Shown: positions 29,956-41,140, numbered from the stretch's first letter. The stretch is 64,000 bases of DNA from an uncultured Desulfobacteraceae bacterium (GCA_903953895.1 CAJBLH010000182.1:20497-84496), one strand, 5' to 3'. Numbers and translations are program-made. Notes: generated from the sequence alone by a model not told the origin.

Positions 29956-30741
29956 CTATACGACTTTTTTAGGCCCTTCGGTTTTCAGATAATTATCTCC
30001 GGCGCGCCGGACCCATTCCCGGCTGGATACATAATAGACCTTGGTGTTGGTTCCCAATCTTTCAAGAAGCCGGAAAGCGCCGGGCTGTTTTTTGAGCTTA
30101 TGGACGGCATGGTCGGGATTGTCGAGATCCCCGAAGGTGATAGCGCCTGCCGGACATGCCTGCGTACAGGCGGTCTGATAGGCGTCTTCCTCGATTTCTT
30201 TTTGCCCGTCCAGGTACGCCTTGTCTTTTGCCGCCTGATACCGGTGAAAACAGAAACTGCATTTCTCAACCACCCCCCGCATCCGTGGCGATACATTCGG
30301 ATTCAGATATTTTTCCATGCCTTCCGGCCAGATCGGATCATACCAATTGAAATATCGGGCGTGGTAAGGACAGGCAGCCATGCAGTACCGGCATCCAAAA
30401 CAGCGGGTGTAAATCTGGCTGACGATTCCGGTCTGGCTGTCGTAATCGGTTGCTGTTGCCGGACAGACCGACACGCAGGGAGAATGCCCATGAGACCCCT
30501 CACAGTGCTGGCAGGGCCTGGGCAGATAGCAGATGTCCGTTTCAGGATACGGCTTGCCGTTGGTCAATTTATATACGCGCATCCAGGTAATGCTTTTTAA
30601 CTTGTCGGTTTCATCTTCCCGGAACGGTACATTGTTTTCAGCCATGCACGCCACCATGCAGGAGCCGCACCCGGTACACAAATCCAGATCGATGACCATT
30701 CCATATTTTCGGGTACCATTACCACCATGCTCTTGTTTCAT
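29956..30741 (-). CDS. qrcC: Menaquinone reductase iron-sulfur subunit QrcC
   Basis: DLDLCTGCGSCMVACMAENNVP; CQHCEGSHGHSPCVSVCP; CFGCRYCMAACPYHARYFNW. Confidence 0.85.
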   Translation of the reverse strand: MKQEHGGNGTRKYGMVIDLDLCTGCGSCMVACMAENNVPFREDETDKLKSITWMRVYKLTNGKPYPETDICYLPRPCQHCEGSHGHSPCVSVCPATATDYDSQTGIVSQIYTRCFGCRYCMAACPYHARYFNWYDPIWPEGMEKYLNPNVSPRMRGVVEKCSFCFHRYQAAKDKAYLDGQKEIEEDAYQTACTQACPAGAITFGDLDNPDHAVHKLKKQPGAFRLLERLGTNTKVYYVSSREWVRRAGDNYLKTEGPKKVV

Positions 30742-30760
30742 TAGAACCTCATGCTATGAT

Positions 30761-32998
30761 TTAGGCTTTGCTCAGTTTTGCTCTGATTCCCCAGGCGGCA
30801 TCCAAACCGGAAACAGGGTCCTGAACCGGACCGATCAGTTGATTGGCGTTAATTCCCTTATTCGCGATATATCCATCGTAGGCGGTATGACCGAGTCCTC
30901 TGGGAAGTGCTATGACACCCGGCATGATGCCTTCCTCCAGATGAACCCTGCCTCTTGCCTGGCCGCGGGAAGTTTGCACCACCACGAAATCGCCTTCTGA
31001 CAACTGGTTTGACTGCGCCGTCTTGGGATTGATTTCGATAAAACTGTCGTTTAATTTGAGTATCGTATCTTCAACGGTTTTGGTCATAAATGGTGGATTG
31101 GCGATATAGCCGCCAGCCATTCGCATGGTTTCGTAAGGGATGAGCAGCAGCGGAAAAGTGGAATCGCCTTCAATGGCTACCGGTACAAAACCAAGAGTTG
31201 CTTCGGCAGGGGAAAATTGAAATTTTCCCGAAGGTGTCTTGAAAGCCGCCTTCCAATCGGGGATGGCAGCATCCGAATCGACCCAAAAACCCTTTTCTTG
31301 AAGGGTCTTCATCTTGTCTCCCATTACCTCTTCCAGGCAGGCTTCAAAATTGTCCCAGGGAAACGCATCGGCAACGGCGCCCCCCATTTCTTTGGCCAGA
31401 AGGATCAATGTATCACCGGCATGTTTGGTATTGAATTGGGGTTTGAAGACCGGTTTCGACAAGCTGATGACAGGCTTGGGAAAACCTGTTGGGGCCGGGG
31501 CGTCTTCGATGCGTTCCAGATAGATGTGATTGGGAAGGACGATATCGGCATACCGGGCGGTTTCATCCATGAACGAAGACAGGCTGACCAGAAAAGGGAT
31601 TTTATCGAAAGCATCCCTGACCGTTTTAGAATCCGCCATCGTGTAGAGGGGATTGCTCTCAAGAACAAAGAGCGCATTCAGCGGATATCCCTTGCCGGAA
31701 AGTATTGCAGCAGGGATCTGATTCGTGCCGCACGGAGAATTGGGTGGGGCGCCGATCAGATTGGTCTGATTTATGCCGACTGCTGCCACCGAGTCCATGG
31801 CCACTTCATGCCATACCTGAATCTCTGTTTCAGGCATGGGAAAAACGCCACCTTTCCTGTTGACGCTTCCCACCAGTGCGTTCAATGCATGCACGGCCAT
31901 GGCCTCGGCCAGGCTTCCGGGAATGATTCCCTGTCCTTTTCCGCAGAGCGCCAGCGGTGCTTTGGCCTTGGCAAATTCACGCGCCAGAAGAATGATCGCG
32001 GAAGGATCGATACCGGTAATCCGGGCAACGGTTTCCGGGCTGTAATTTTCCAGAACCGTCTGCCGGAATCCTTTTTTCATCTCTCCTTTACTCGTGACAA
32101 AGCTCTCGAAACCATCCGTGTGGCTGTCTACAAATTCTTTGTCAAAAAGCAGTTCCTTAATCAGGACATGGGATACCCCCAGCGCCAGGGCGGCTTCGGT
32201 GCCGGGATTGATAGCTATCCAGCGGTCGGCTTTGGCTGCGGTGCGCGACAGGCGGGGTTCAATTTGAATCACGTGCGCATTGGCTTTTCTCCAGGCAGTG
32301 TTGGCTTTGAACATCCGAACCGGAGATCCCCACCCATCCAAAAGTCCGCTGCCGAAACTCAGGATAACGTCGGCATTCTCAAGGTCGAACCCCGGGGCTC
32401 CGGAAACGCCGTTCATATACTGAAACGCCAGTTGATACGTATCCACACAAGAAGGGGTATGAAAAAAATTGGGAGAACCGTAGGCTGTCAGAAACCGTTT
32501 GAAGAGCTGAGACACGGTTCCCTGACGGGAGCCGGCGATTCCGGCGATGGTGTGTGAATTCCCGCTGGTTCTGAGTACATCCAGTTTTTCGGCAATTTCG
32601 GAGATTGCCTGTTCCCAGGAGATTTTCTCCCATCGATCCTCCCCTCTTTTCCCGATCCGTCTCAGGGGTGTTTTTATCCGTGTGGGACCATACAGGAGCT
32701 GGAGCCCGGACAGTCCGAGTGCACAAATCCCCCCCTGGTTGACAGGATGCCCGGTCATGCCCTCGATTTTTACCCCCCGGCCTTCAATCTTTCGCACGCT
32801 GATGCCGCATCCCCCCGGACAAAGCGTGCAAACGGAATTGACATGGCTGGTCTCGCCGATTTCAGGCACCGGAGTCCACGGCCAGTTCTGAGTCCAGATG
32901 GACAGGTCATCCGTCAACTTCCAGGGTAACGGTGAAAGGGCCGTACCTGCTGCAACGCCAATGCCCAGCGATAAAAAACTTCTTCGGTCTATTTTCAT
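30761..32998 (-). CDS. qrcB: Menaquinone reductase molybdopterin-oxidoreductase-like subunit QrcB
   Basis: RRSFLSLGIGVAAG N-terminus; CTLCPGGCGISVRKIEGRGVKIEG; molybdopterin-oxidoreductase fold motifs; synteny. Confidence 0.85.
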   Translation of the reverse strand: MKIDRRSFLSLGIGVAAGTALSPLPWKLTDDLSIWTQNWPWTPVPEIGETSHVNSVCTLCPGGCGISVRKIEGRGVKIEGMTGHPVNQGGICALGLSGLQLLYGPTRIKTPLRRIGKRGEDRWEKISWEQAISEIAEKLDVLRTSGNSHTIAGIAGSRQGTVSQLFKRFLTAYGSPNFFHTPSCVDTYQLAFQYMNGVSGAPGFDLENADVILSFGSGLLDGWGSPVRMFKANTAWRKANAHVIQIEPRLSRTAAKADRWIAINPGTEAALALGVSHVLIKELLFDKEFVDSHTDGFESFVTSKGEMKKGFRQTVLENYSPETVARITGIDPSAIILLAREFAKAKAPLALCGKGQGIIPGSLAEAMAVHALNALVGSVNRKGGVFPMPETEIQVWHEVAMDSVAAVGINQTNLIGAPPNSPCGTNQIPAAILSGKGYPLNALFVLESNPLYTMADSKTVRDAFDKIPFLVSLSSFMDETARYADIVLPNHIYLERIEDAPAPTGFPKPVISLSKPVFKPQFNTKHAGDTLILLAKEMGGAVADAFPWDNFEACLEEVMGDKMKTLQEKGFWVDSDAAIPDWKAAFKTPSGKFQFSPAEATLGFVPVAIEGDSTFPLLLIPYETMRMAGGYIANPPFMTKTVEDTILKLNDSFIEINPKTAQSNQLSEGDFVVVQTSRGQARGRVHLEEGIMPGVIALPRGLGHTAYDGYIANKGINANQLIGPVQDPVSGLDAAWGIRAKLSKA

Positions 32999-33077
32999 GG
33001 AATCTTCCCCTTAACCTGAAATAAAAACATACCGCGCCACACCATCTGTCGAACATGGCCAAAGACTCTGTCTTGAA

Positions 33078-33770
33078 TTATTTATGACAGACAAAACACC
33101 CTTCCTTCTGCGTTTGAACACTGCCGAGCAGCACTTTCTGCTTTTGGTGGCATTCGGAGCAGTCATCCATTTTCATGCGATCCCAGGTGTTTTTCTTGAT
33201 CCCGACGATATTCTCTCCCCAGATGTTCCGGCTATAGCCTGTGATCCGGTTTTGCTGATACAGCTTCATATGCTCGGATTCACCGATGGGGCCATGACAG
33301 GTCGCACAGTCCATATTGGCTGATTTTACATGCGCGGCATGAGAGAAAAATACGCAGTCCGGCTGTCTGGCATACACCAGCCAGGGCACTTCAATTTCTT
33401 TTTTAACAAACTGTTCAACAAATTTGATTTCTTCAGGATCACTGCTTTGCGCTTCTTCATGGCATTCGATGCACTGGGCGAGCTTGGGAACGCCGGAATA
33501 ACTGCCGTCTTCTCGAAAAAAATGGCAGCTTTCACAACCATTGCCGACCAGGCCGTTGTGAAGAGTATGATTGAAGTCGATAGGCTGTTTTTTTTGAGAA
33601 TACAACGCTTTTGGGAAAAGTACCCATCCTACGATCAGACTTGCCACCAGCCCGACAAAGAAAAACAAAACGATGACACCACCTGATCCCCCCTCTTTTC
33701 CACTTTGCCCATGTGCTGAAGAAACCACTATCTCCGAAACCGTTTGAGACTTGCCATCTAGTTCACTCAT
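33078..33770 (-). CDS. qrcA: Menaquinone reductase multiheme cytochrome c subunit QrcA
   Basis: N-terminal TM helix and five CXXCH motifs (CESCH, CIECH, CATCH, CSECH, CFVCH). Confidence 0.82.
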   Translation of the reverse strand: MSELDGKSQTVSEIVVSSAHGQSGKEGGSGGVIVLFFFVGLVASLIVGWVLFPKALYSQKKQPIDFNHTLHNGLVGNGCESCHFFREDGSYSGVPKLAQCIECHEEAQSSDPEEIKFVEQFVKKEIEVPWLVYARQPDCVFFSHAAHVKSANMDCATCHGPIGESEHMKLYQQNRITGYSRNIWGENIVGIKKNTWDRMKMDDCSECHQKQKVLLGSVQTQKEGCFVCHK

Positions 33771-33861
33771 GGAAACCCCGTCTGTCGTTCATAATTTTAT
33801 GGGTAAGAAGTTAAAATCTGATGTTCTGTATATAGGGCAGGTTGTTTTTGTCAAGTAAAAA

Positions 33862-34710
33862 TCATTGGACCATCGCTCCGTAGCTGTGAAGGCCGGGCAG
33901 TAGATTGACGCCAAAATAAGTAAACAGCACTGCTGCAAAACCCGCCACGGAAAGATAGGCGATCCGCCTGCCATGCCATCCGCGCGTCAATCTGGCATGA
34001 AGAAGTGTTGCATAAATAAACCAGGTGATCAGCGACCATGTTTCCTTGGGATCCCACCCCCAGTATCTACCCCATGCGGAATTGGCCCAGACAGCGCCGG
34101 TAATGATTCCTCCGGTCAGAAACAAAAATCCGAAAAGGACCATCCGGTGGCCAAGCTCGTCGAGTATCCCGATTTTGGGGAAACGTTCCAGCAACCGGAT
34201 TTTTCCTTCCGAATCTTTTTCCTTGAGCAGGTACATGATGCTGAGACCAAAGGCAACGGCAAAGGCGGCATAGCCGATAAAACAGGTAACGACATGAGCG
34301 ATCAGCCAGTTGCTTTTCAGGGCCGGCAGAAGGGGCTGAATCCTGTCGCTGATATTCGGCGACAGCGAGGCATATGCCATCGCCAGAAAAGGAAAGGGCA
34401 TGGCAAAAGCGCCGATAATCCTGTTGTGATATTTTTTTTCGATCAATAGATACACCGTGGCCAGGGTGGCCGCAAAAAATATCAGGGATTCGTAAAGATT
34501 GGAAAGGGGGGCATGGCCGTAGCCAAGTTTATAAGATTCGATCCACCGCATGGCGATACCGGTAATATTGCCCATCAATCCAGCGAAAACCACCCAGGTA
34601 GCCAGCCTGCCGGGCTCCGTTTTTTTGAAAATCCAAGACGTCAGATACAGGAATGCGGCAAAACCATATACAAATGTAACAACAGAAAGGATTCCGGAAC
34701 TGTTCATCAT
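33862..34710 (-). CDS. ccsA: Cytochrome c biogenesis protein CcsA/CcsB type (System II)
   Basis: WGWDPKETWSLITWFIYATLLHARLTRGW tryptophan-rich WWD motif. Confidence 0.92.
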   Translation of the reverse strand: MMNSSGILSVVTFVYGFAAFLYLTSWIFKKTEPGRLATWVVFAGLMGNITGIAMRWIESYKLGYGHAPLSNLYESLIFFAATLATVYLLIEKKYHNRIIGAFAMPFPFLAMAYASLSPNISDRIQPLLPALKSNWLIAHVVTCFIGYAAFAVAFGLSIMYLLKEKDSEGKIRLLERFPKIGILDELGHRMVLFGFLFLTGGIITGAVWANSAWGRYWGWDPKETWSLITWFIYATLLHARLTRGWHGRRIAYLSVAGFAAVLFTYFGVNLLPGLHSYGAMVQ

Positions 34711-34786
34711 ATTTCCTTTATCATTTTCGTTTCAAAGTCAATGCAGAAAAAGCTGAGGGCTTTCAAAATTTAACAAGCCGTTATGA

Positions 34787-36163
34787 TTAAATTTTTATTT
34801 GTTCAGCCGCTGTAGCGATGGCGTCCATTTTTTTCTGCATATCGATTTTGTTTTTATTGGCGACACCCCGAATCGTGACGCTGCATATGTTTCCATCGGC
34901 AAGCGCTTCGATACAAATCTGCTGGTGAGACATAAAGAATGTGACGATACACCCGCCGATCATGAGAAGAAACCCGGCGTAAACCACCCAGACGCCAGGA
35001 TCACTGGCAACCTGAAGGCCAGTATAATAGCGGGTTTCGGTTTCTGCGATCGCAACGATCACATCGCCTTTTCTCATTTTGTCAAAACTCGGAAATTTTA
35101 CCGGAAGGACAATTTCAGCAGTATCCCCGGTTGGGGATGACAGCGTGCCGACAAAGGCATCCCCGATCGAACGCCCCATAAACAGATGATCCCGGTTGAA
35201 TGCCGTAATCGTGAATGATCCTAACCCTTCCGGAACCGTCACGGTCTGTCCCGGTGCAATATTTATCTTGTATTCCATTCCGGTTGCCCGGCTTGTGAAG
35301 CTTAACGCCAGATTCTGAGAAGGCAGGTTGCCGTAGCTGGACTGAAACAGATTGACGCCCTTGTACCGCAGCGGATCATTGACGATAATATCGCGGGTCA
35401 GAACCGGAGCCCCTTTCTCCAGAATCGTCAAGGTGGACCGATATTCGCTGGGTGCGCCGGATTCATAGAAGCTGACCGAGAACTTGTCGCACCGGATCTC
35501 AAAATCAAGCGGGATGGATTTGCCGGAATTGCCCGACCGGATTGCGTTGACGGTTTCGCCTTCCGGAATGTTCACATCCCCGTCAAATCCCCAGAATGAT
35601 CCGATCAACCCACCGGCCAGCAAACAAACCACGCTCAGGTGAACGACATAAACTCCCATCCGGGTCCAGCGCCCCTTTTCGCTCCATAGATGGTAGCCGT
35701 TCGGAAACCTCTCAAGGCGGACCTTTCCGATGCTCCGGAACAACGCTTTTTCAAGGATAGGCTGTACACGATCGATGGATGAGACAGCAACCTTTCGCTG
35801 GATCGATGCGTTCAGAAACCGGGAGGGCTTGAAATCCGGCGGTTTGATGACGATTTTCCAGACACCCGGCAGGCGGTCTAAGGAGCATACAATGATGTTG
35901 ATGGTCAACAGCACCAGCAAGAGTCGAAACCACCAGCTATGATACATGTCGAACATATCGAGAACGGAAAACAGACGGTACAGTTTCGGCCCATAGGTAT
36001 GCAGATACGCATCCACATTCTGGTTCTGGGGAATCAGCGTTCCGATCACGGAAGTGGCGGCCAGCGTCAGAAGGACGATAACCGTCAACCGGACCGATGC
36101 AAAAAAAATAAATAGCTGTGTGTGCTGCCTGGAAGTCATTCTTTCTCCAATGAGGGGCGCCAA
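34787..36163 (-). CDS. resB: Cytochrome c biogenesis protein ResB/Ccs1
   Basis: FFASVRLTVIVLLTLAATSVIGTLIPQNQ; GVYVVHLSVVCLLAGGLIGSFWGFDG. Confidence 0.9.
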   Translation of the reverse strand: MAPLIGERMTSRQHTQLFIFFASVRLTVIVLLTLAATSVIGTLIPQNQNVDAYLHTYGPKLYRLFSVLDMFDMYHSWWFRLLLVLLTINIIVCSLDRLPGVWKIVIKPPDFKPSRFLNASIQRKVAVSSIDRVQPILEKALFRSIGKVRLERFPNGYHLWSEKGRWTRMGVYVVHLSVVCLLAGGLIGSFWGFDGDVNIPEGETVNAIRSGNSGKSIPLDFEIRCDKFSVSFYESGAPSEYRSTLTILEKGAPVLTRDIIVNDPLRYKGVNLFQSSYGNLPSQNLALSFTSRATGMEYKINIAPGQTVTVPEGLGSFTITAFNRDHLFMGRSIGDAFVGTLSSPTGDTAEIVLPVKFPSFDKMRKGDVIVAIAETETRYYTGLQVASDPGVWVVYAGFLLMIGGCIVTFFMSHQQICIEALADGNICSVTIRGVANKNKIDMQKKMDAIATAAEQIKI

Positions 36164-36366
36164 AAGTTATCTGCCAAAGACGCCAGCGTTGCGAGCCGTT
36201 GCCAAGGAAACCGCAGTTTAGGCAACTTAAAACATACAATCTACCACGATCCATTTTTAAACAATTTTACAAGGATGGACAGAATGAACAGGATAGTGAA
36301 AATTACAGATTAGAATTTATTCTTCATTATCAAAGTATATCGATGGAAACAAGTCCGGAATCCGAT

Positions 36367-39312
36367 TCATTCCTTGTTCGAGGCAGTCACAGGCTGAATC
36401 ACGATGACGGCTGGTTTGGTCCGGCCCAGGTATTTTTCAGCGAGCTGATGCAGATCCATCGATGAAACCGCTGCATAGTCTTTTTGTATCGTCCGGCTCC
36501 AATCCATCTGTTGAGGATGCCCGGCAGATCCGGTCATCACCGAATTTACCCAGTAATCGTTTGTTCGCACCAAATCTTTGATGCCGGTCAGAACCGGGTC
36601 CAGAGACCGGTGCAGTTCATCATCCGGAATAGGTTTTTCGGATAAAGCGGCTGCAATGGATTCAACCTCCTGGATCACCCGTTTCACGTCTCCGGAATCG
36701 ACCGTAATCATGGTCTGGAATACACCGTATTCAGGATATGCCCGGCTGGGATGGTTGAACGCCATAGGCGAATAGGCCGCCCCAAGCTTCTCGCGAACGC
36801 TTTCACGCAGCCGATCCGAAAATACTTCCGCCAGAACGGAAAGCCGACGGGTTCTGTCGATATCCCAATAGTCTCCGGTCGGATATGCCATGATCACCAG
36901 AGTTTTGGGGATATCTGTTTTGACATCAAGGTTCAGGGTGCCTCCGACAGGAAATTTGGGAGACGTAACGGATGATTGCAAAAAACGGGTCGATCTTGCC
37001 GGAAGATTGCCCAGATACCTGGCTGCCAGTTCAATGACGGCGTTCACATCCATATCCCCGACAATGGAAATTTCAAGGGCGTCTTTCTGGAGGGCGGGCA
37101 TCAGCCATGCTTTGATATCCTCCAGGGTCAACGTTAGGAACGCTTCATACGCTGGGAGGCCGAATCGGGAATCTCCGCCCGCAAGAAACCGGCGGACTTG
37201 GAGCCTTGCCATGCCGGTGACTGTCCGGGAAAGCTCTTGATACTGCTGGCCGAATCTGTCCATGCACAGGGCATAGGCGTCCTGCCGAAACCCCGGGTCC
37301 AGAATATGAGCATGAAGGAGCTGAAACAACAGCGGCATTTCGTCGGACACCGAAGCGGCCTTGAATAAAAAACGATCTTCGCCGATGCTGAAATCAATCC
37401 GGGTGTTCTTGCCGGCTAGGGAGCGGACCAGCTCTTCGCGTGTCAGACCAGCCAGTCCGCTTTCCTGGATCACATCTGCTGCCAACTGCGACAGCCCGGG
37501 TTTATCCAAAGGTTCCGAAGCCGAACCTGATCCAAAAGCCATATCGGCCAGCACCTGATTCTGTTTGAAATCCGTTTTTTTCAGATTCAGGCGAATGCCG
37601 TTTTCAAAGTCCACCTGAACGATTCCCAGATCGGCAAACTCACGGCGGGCGCGAATCGTACCCAGCGATTCCGGAACAGCAAGATACGGAAACGACACAG
37701 GGCGATATTCCACCGGAGGGGTAACGGCAATCTCTCGGCTCTGATTCCACATTCCCACAATTTGTTGTTCCGGCGACAATCCACCGGATACCGTCAATTT
37801 GATATTTCCAGTCAGCGAGATCAAACGGTGATCCCTGTACCAGACCGATTTCAGGGCATCCAGGATATCTTTGGCCGACAGCGACTGCACAAATGGGGAA
37901 AGAAGCGCCTTTCTCTGCGCCGGAGACTGCATCACCCGGTTCTGTTCAAAGGAACCGATCAGTTGCCTGGCAATTGCCTGGCTGTTTCGGGTAGAGGCTT
38001 TTTTGTCCTGATCCTCGAGGCCGGACAAATAATCGGCCTTGGCTCGGGTTATTTCAGAATCTAAAAACCCGTATTCAAGCGCACTTCGCAACTGCTGTTC
38101 AATAGTGAAAAGGGATTTATGCCAGTTTTCGGAATCACATTCAGCCGAAATTTCCGCAACATAAACTTCTTTTAAAAAATATCCCGAATGAACACCGGCC
38201 GAGGTAAAAGGCGTACCTGGTTTTCGAATCAATGCATCCAGCCGGTTTTGCATGATCATGTCCGCCAGATCGGTTAATATATCTTCTTTTTGAAACTGAA
38301 TCGAGTCAGGCTGCGCTGTTATCCGAAAAAGCGTTTCGATGTCGACGGTGGTGGTTCCTGATTCCGCTTCGTAATGATAAAAAGGCTTTATCCCGTGGTG
38401 GTCGATTTTTCCGATATCCGGAGCAGGCCGTCCTTCTACCCGGGATGATAATGAAGCAAAAGCTTCTTCGATGAGAGCTGTACCGACCGCCGTATCCATA
38501 TCGCCAACCGCTACCAGAATCATGGTTTCCGGACGATACCAGGTATCATAAAACCGTTTCAGGGCGGCCTGATCCGCTTTCTTTAAATTGGTTTCTTCGC
38601 CGATGGGAAGACGTCTTGAAATCACGGACTCCGGAAAAGAAAACATGAGTGAGGACTCGAAGGTTCGATAACTGGACGAGTCCCGGGTCAATTTTTCAGC
38701 CAGAACGACTTTCCGTTCCCTATCAATCTCTTCAGGCAGCAGCAGAGCGCCGTCGGCAAAATCGCGCAGCACTTTCAAGCCATCTGCAAGGCTTTGCCGC
38801 GATCCATTGGGAAGCAGCACGTCATAAACCGTATCCGTAAAGCCGGTACGGGCATTGGCATCAGCCCCGAAATCCATACCGATGCTCTGAAAATAGCGGA
38901 TCAACTCGCCTGGTTTGAAGTGGGTGGTTCCGCAAAACAACAGGTGCTCCAGGAAGTGGGCATACCCTTTCTGGTCATCCGTTTCATTCAAAGAGCCGGC
39001 CTGTACCATCAGATGCATGCTGACTCTGTCTCGCGGGGTATTGTTTTTCATCAGGACATAGCGGAATCCGTTGGGAAGTTTTCCAAAAATAAGATTCGTA
39101 TCCGGAGAAAGATCGCTTTGTTCATGGGGCCAGAGGGTGGAAGCAACCTCGCCTGCCGAAGCCGAGCCGATTCCTTCCAAAAAAGTTTTTCCTGAAAAAT
39201 CAAGGGGAATCCATCCCGTTGTGGACATCAGGGCAACAAAGATCGCCAGCACCCACCCGAAAATTTTAACCCGGTATGAAATCCTGACAGAATCATGCAG
39301 TGATTGTTTCAT
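36367..39312 (-). CDS. M16-family (pitrilysin/insulinase-like) metallopeptidase with signal/TM segment
   Basis: GYAHFLEHLLFCGTTHFKPGELIRYFQSIGMDFGADANA (HxxEH); start set at internal Met, 39312. Confidence 0.87.
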   Translation of the reverse strand: MKQSLHDSVRISYRVKIFGWVLAIFVALMSTTGWIPLDFSGKTFLEGIGSASAGEVASTLWPHEQSDLSPDTNLIFGKLPNGFRYVLMKNNTPRDRVSMHLMVQAGSLNETDDQKGYAHFLEHLLFCGTTHFKPGELIRYFQSIGMDFGADANARTGFTDTVYDVLLPNGSRQSLADGLKVLRDFADGALLLPEEIDRERKVVLAEKLTRDSSSYRTFESSLMFSFPESVISRRLPIGEETNLKKADQAALKRFYDTWYRPETMILVAVGDMDTAVGTALIEEAFASLSSRVEGRPAPDIGKIDHHGIKPFYHYEAESGTTTVDIETLFRITAQPDSIQFQKEDILTDLADMIMQNRLDALIRKPGTPFTSAGVHSGYFLKEVYVAEISAECDSENWHKSLFTIEQQLRSALEYGFLDSEITRAKADYLSGLEDQDKKASTRNSQAIARQLIGSFEQNRVMQSPAQRKALLSPFVQSLSAKDILDALKSVWYRDHRLISLTGNIKLTVSGGLSPEQQIVGMWNQSREIAVTPPVEYRPVSFPYLAVPESLGTIRARREFADLGIVQVDFENGIRLNLKKTDFKQNQVLADMAFGSGSASEPLDKPGLSQLAADVIQESGLAGLTREELVRSLAGKNTRIDFSIGEDRFLFKAASVSDEMPLLFQLLHAHILDPGFRQDAYALCMDRFGQQYQELSRTVTGMARLQVRRFLAGGDSRFGLPAYEAFLTLTLEDIKAWLMPALQKDALEISIVGDMDVNAVIELAARYLGNLPARSTRFLQSSVTSPKFPVGGTLNLDVKTDIPKTLVIMAYPTGDYWDIDRTRRLSVLAEVFSDRLRESVREKLGAAYSPMAFNHPSRAYPEYGVFQTMITVDSGDVKRVIQEVESIAAALSEKPIPDDELHRSLDPVLTGIKDLVRTNDYWVNSVMTGSAGHPQQMDWSRTIQKDYAAVSSMDLHQLAEKYLGRTKPAVIVIQPVTASNKE

Positions 39313-39537
39313 AGATATCTCCAAAATAACTGGTTTGCAGGACGGATAAAAAGACATCAAACATTCTTCCGGATTGGCAACAGCGGTCCTGCTGCCAAGA
39401 CAACGACAGTGGATATCCGTGTTTTGGGTACTCATCAATTTAAATTTCATTGAACATTTCAATATCTGTTGATATGATTACACATTGTATTCAATCAGTT
39501 TTTATTTTTTTCAAAGAAAGACTCGCAGGAGATTGAC

Positions 39538-40206
39538 ATGCGGTTGCCGTTTCTATCTTTTATCATGGCGCCTACGTTTGGCGGAATCCAGGAACATGCT
39601 GAAAAAGTGAAAGAATGCGCCTGGATTTTTCAGCAGGCCGTAGAGTGCCATGTGAATTCACACTGCAGCTCGTTTGATGAACTCAGAAAAGAAGTGATTC
39701 ATCTCGAAAACGAAGCCGACATCATCAAGAACCGTATTCGATCCTATCTTCCCAGAGAAAGGTTGATGCCGGTGAAAAAAATGCTGCTGCTGCAATATGT
39801 CGGGGAACAGGATCGCATACTGGATGCCGTGGTCGATTCTTTGGCATGGATTTCATACCGGAGCAGGGAATCTGTGCCGTTAGAACTACATAAAGACTTT
39901 TTTTTGCTTGTTGATGCCGTGATGGATCCTTTTGAGGAAATCACCAAAATGGTAACAGCGGCCCGAAAATATTTTCAGCGATTTTCAGAAGGCCGGCGGA
40001 ACAAGGTCAAAGAAATTATCCGGGCTATTCGCCAACAGGAACACGAAGCGGATAAAGTCGAAGAGATGATTGTTCAGAAGGCTTTTGAATCCGTAACAGA
40101 CCCGATATCCCTGTTTCATGTTGTCCGGCTGGCGGAATCTATTGGAGCTATTGCAAATCACACTGAAAATACAGGAGATATCATGCGCTCCATGATAGCC
40201 CACTAA
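39538..40206 (+). CDS. DUF47/PhoU-like (TIGR00153-type) protein
   Basis: APTFGGIQEHAEKVKECAWIFQQAVE...HLENEADIIKNRIRSYLPRERLMPV. Confidence 0.8.
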   Translation: MRLPFLSFIMAPTFGGIQEHAEKVKECAWIFQQAVECHVNSHCSSFDELRKEVIHLENEADIIKNRIRSYLPRERLMPVKKMLLLQYVGEQDRILDAVVDSLAWISYRSRESVPLELHKDFFLLVDAVMDPFEEITKMVTAARKYFQRFSEGRRNKVKEIIRAIRQQEHEADKVEEMIVQKAFESVTDPISLFHVVRLAESIGAIANHTENTGDIMRSMIAH

Positions 40207-40244
40207 CCGGCCCCCTAGCTGACGGGCCACGTCGCTCGCTGCGG

Positions 40245-40880
40245 TTAGTTTTCCTGGTGCATGTCTGTTTCAGAAAAAGCCGATACCTCGTATACCTCAA
40301 CAGACGTTTTCGTATCTTTCCAGCACGTTTGTTCCATTCCGGCTTTCAGGCATAACTGCCCTAGAAAAGCCTCAATTCCGGGAAGCTGTTCCCATACCTG
40401 CGGTAGAAACGTGGCTCGGTTATACCCTTGTGAAAGGATTACGCCATGCACACCGGGTTTTATCTGCTTTTTCAAACCCTCCGGATTTTGAAAACGAAGC
40501 GGAACAGGCTTGGTCAATATGCTGATTTCAATTGTAATCCTATCCAGTTCTTCCAGTGTGACCGGTGAAAATCTCGTGTCTTGAAATCCCGCAAGAACCG
40601 CGTTTTCTGTGACTGCTGAAATCAGCGATTTTATAGGCTCGATCGTACCGATACAGCCTCTTAACCCTCCGTTTAAATGCAGGGTGACAAAGCAGCCTCT
40701 TTTCTCCATGAATTCGGGTGAAATCCTTGCCGGCAGAGAACTGGGCGGTTTTTGCCATAGGCGATTCAGGATAACGGTTCTGGCAAGATGGAGCAGATAA
40801 CGCTTATCTTCCATGGTAATCGGCGACATATCAACACCTCCGGAAAAATATTTATGACACATTACTTTCACTGATTGCAT
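40245..40880 (-). CDS. AMMECR1-domain protein (AmmeMemoRadiSam system protein A type)
   Basis: GCFVTLHLNGGLRGCIGTIEPIKSLISAVTENAVLAGFQDTRFSPVTLEEL. Confidence 0.9.
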   Translation of the reverse strand: MQSVKVMCHKYFSGGVDMSPITMEDKRYLLHLARTVILNRLWQKPPSSLPARISPEFMEKRGCFVTLHLNGGLRGCIGTIEPIKSLISAVTENAVLAGFQDTRFSPVTLEELDRITIEISILTKPVPLRFQNPEGLKKQIKPGVHGVILSQGYNRATFLPQVWEQLPGIEAFLGQLCLKAGMEQTCWKDTKTSVEVYEVSAFSETDMHQEN

Positions 40881-41140
40881 TCTGCGCCAGTTCTGTCATA
40901 AAAAAACAAGAAAAACATTGTTAATGAAAAAAGATGTATTATTATATTTTTTTACCTTGAAAAAAGCTATCAGCTATCAGTAATCAGTCGATTAAGGTAT
41001 ATATTCATGTATTGGAGATGAACAAGCCCTCACTCATGAGCGTTTTTCATTGAAATATACCATCATGCCGCTGGTGTTTTGTCAACTTGATCGACAAACA
41101 TCCTGAAAGATCACTATAGACCATCAGTTCTGGAGTCGCA

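Noticed and set aside
31217-32557. 446-aa plus-strand ORF opposite qrcB
   Set aside because: Antisense shadow of qrcB; low-complexity composition and no domain signature.
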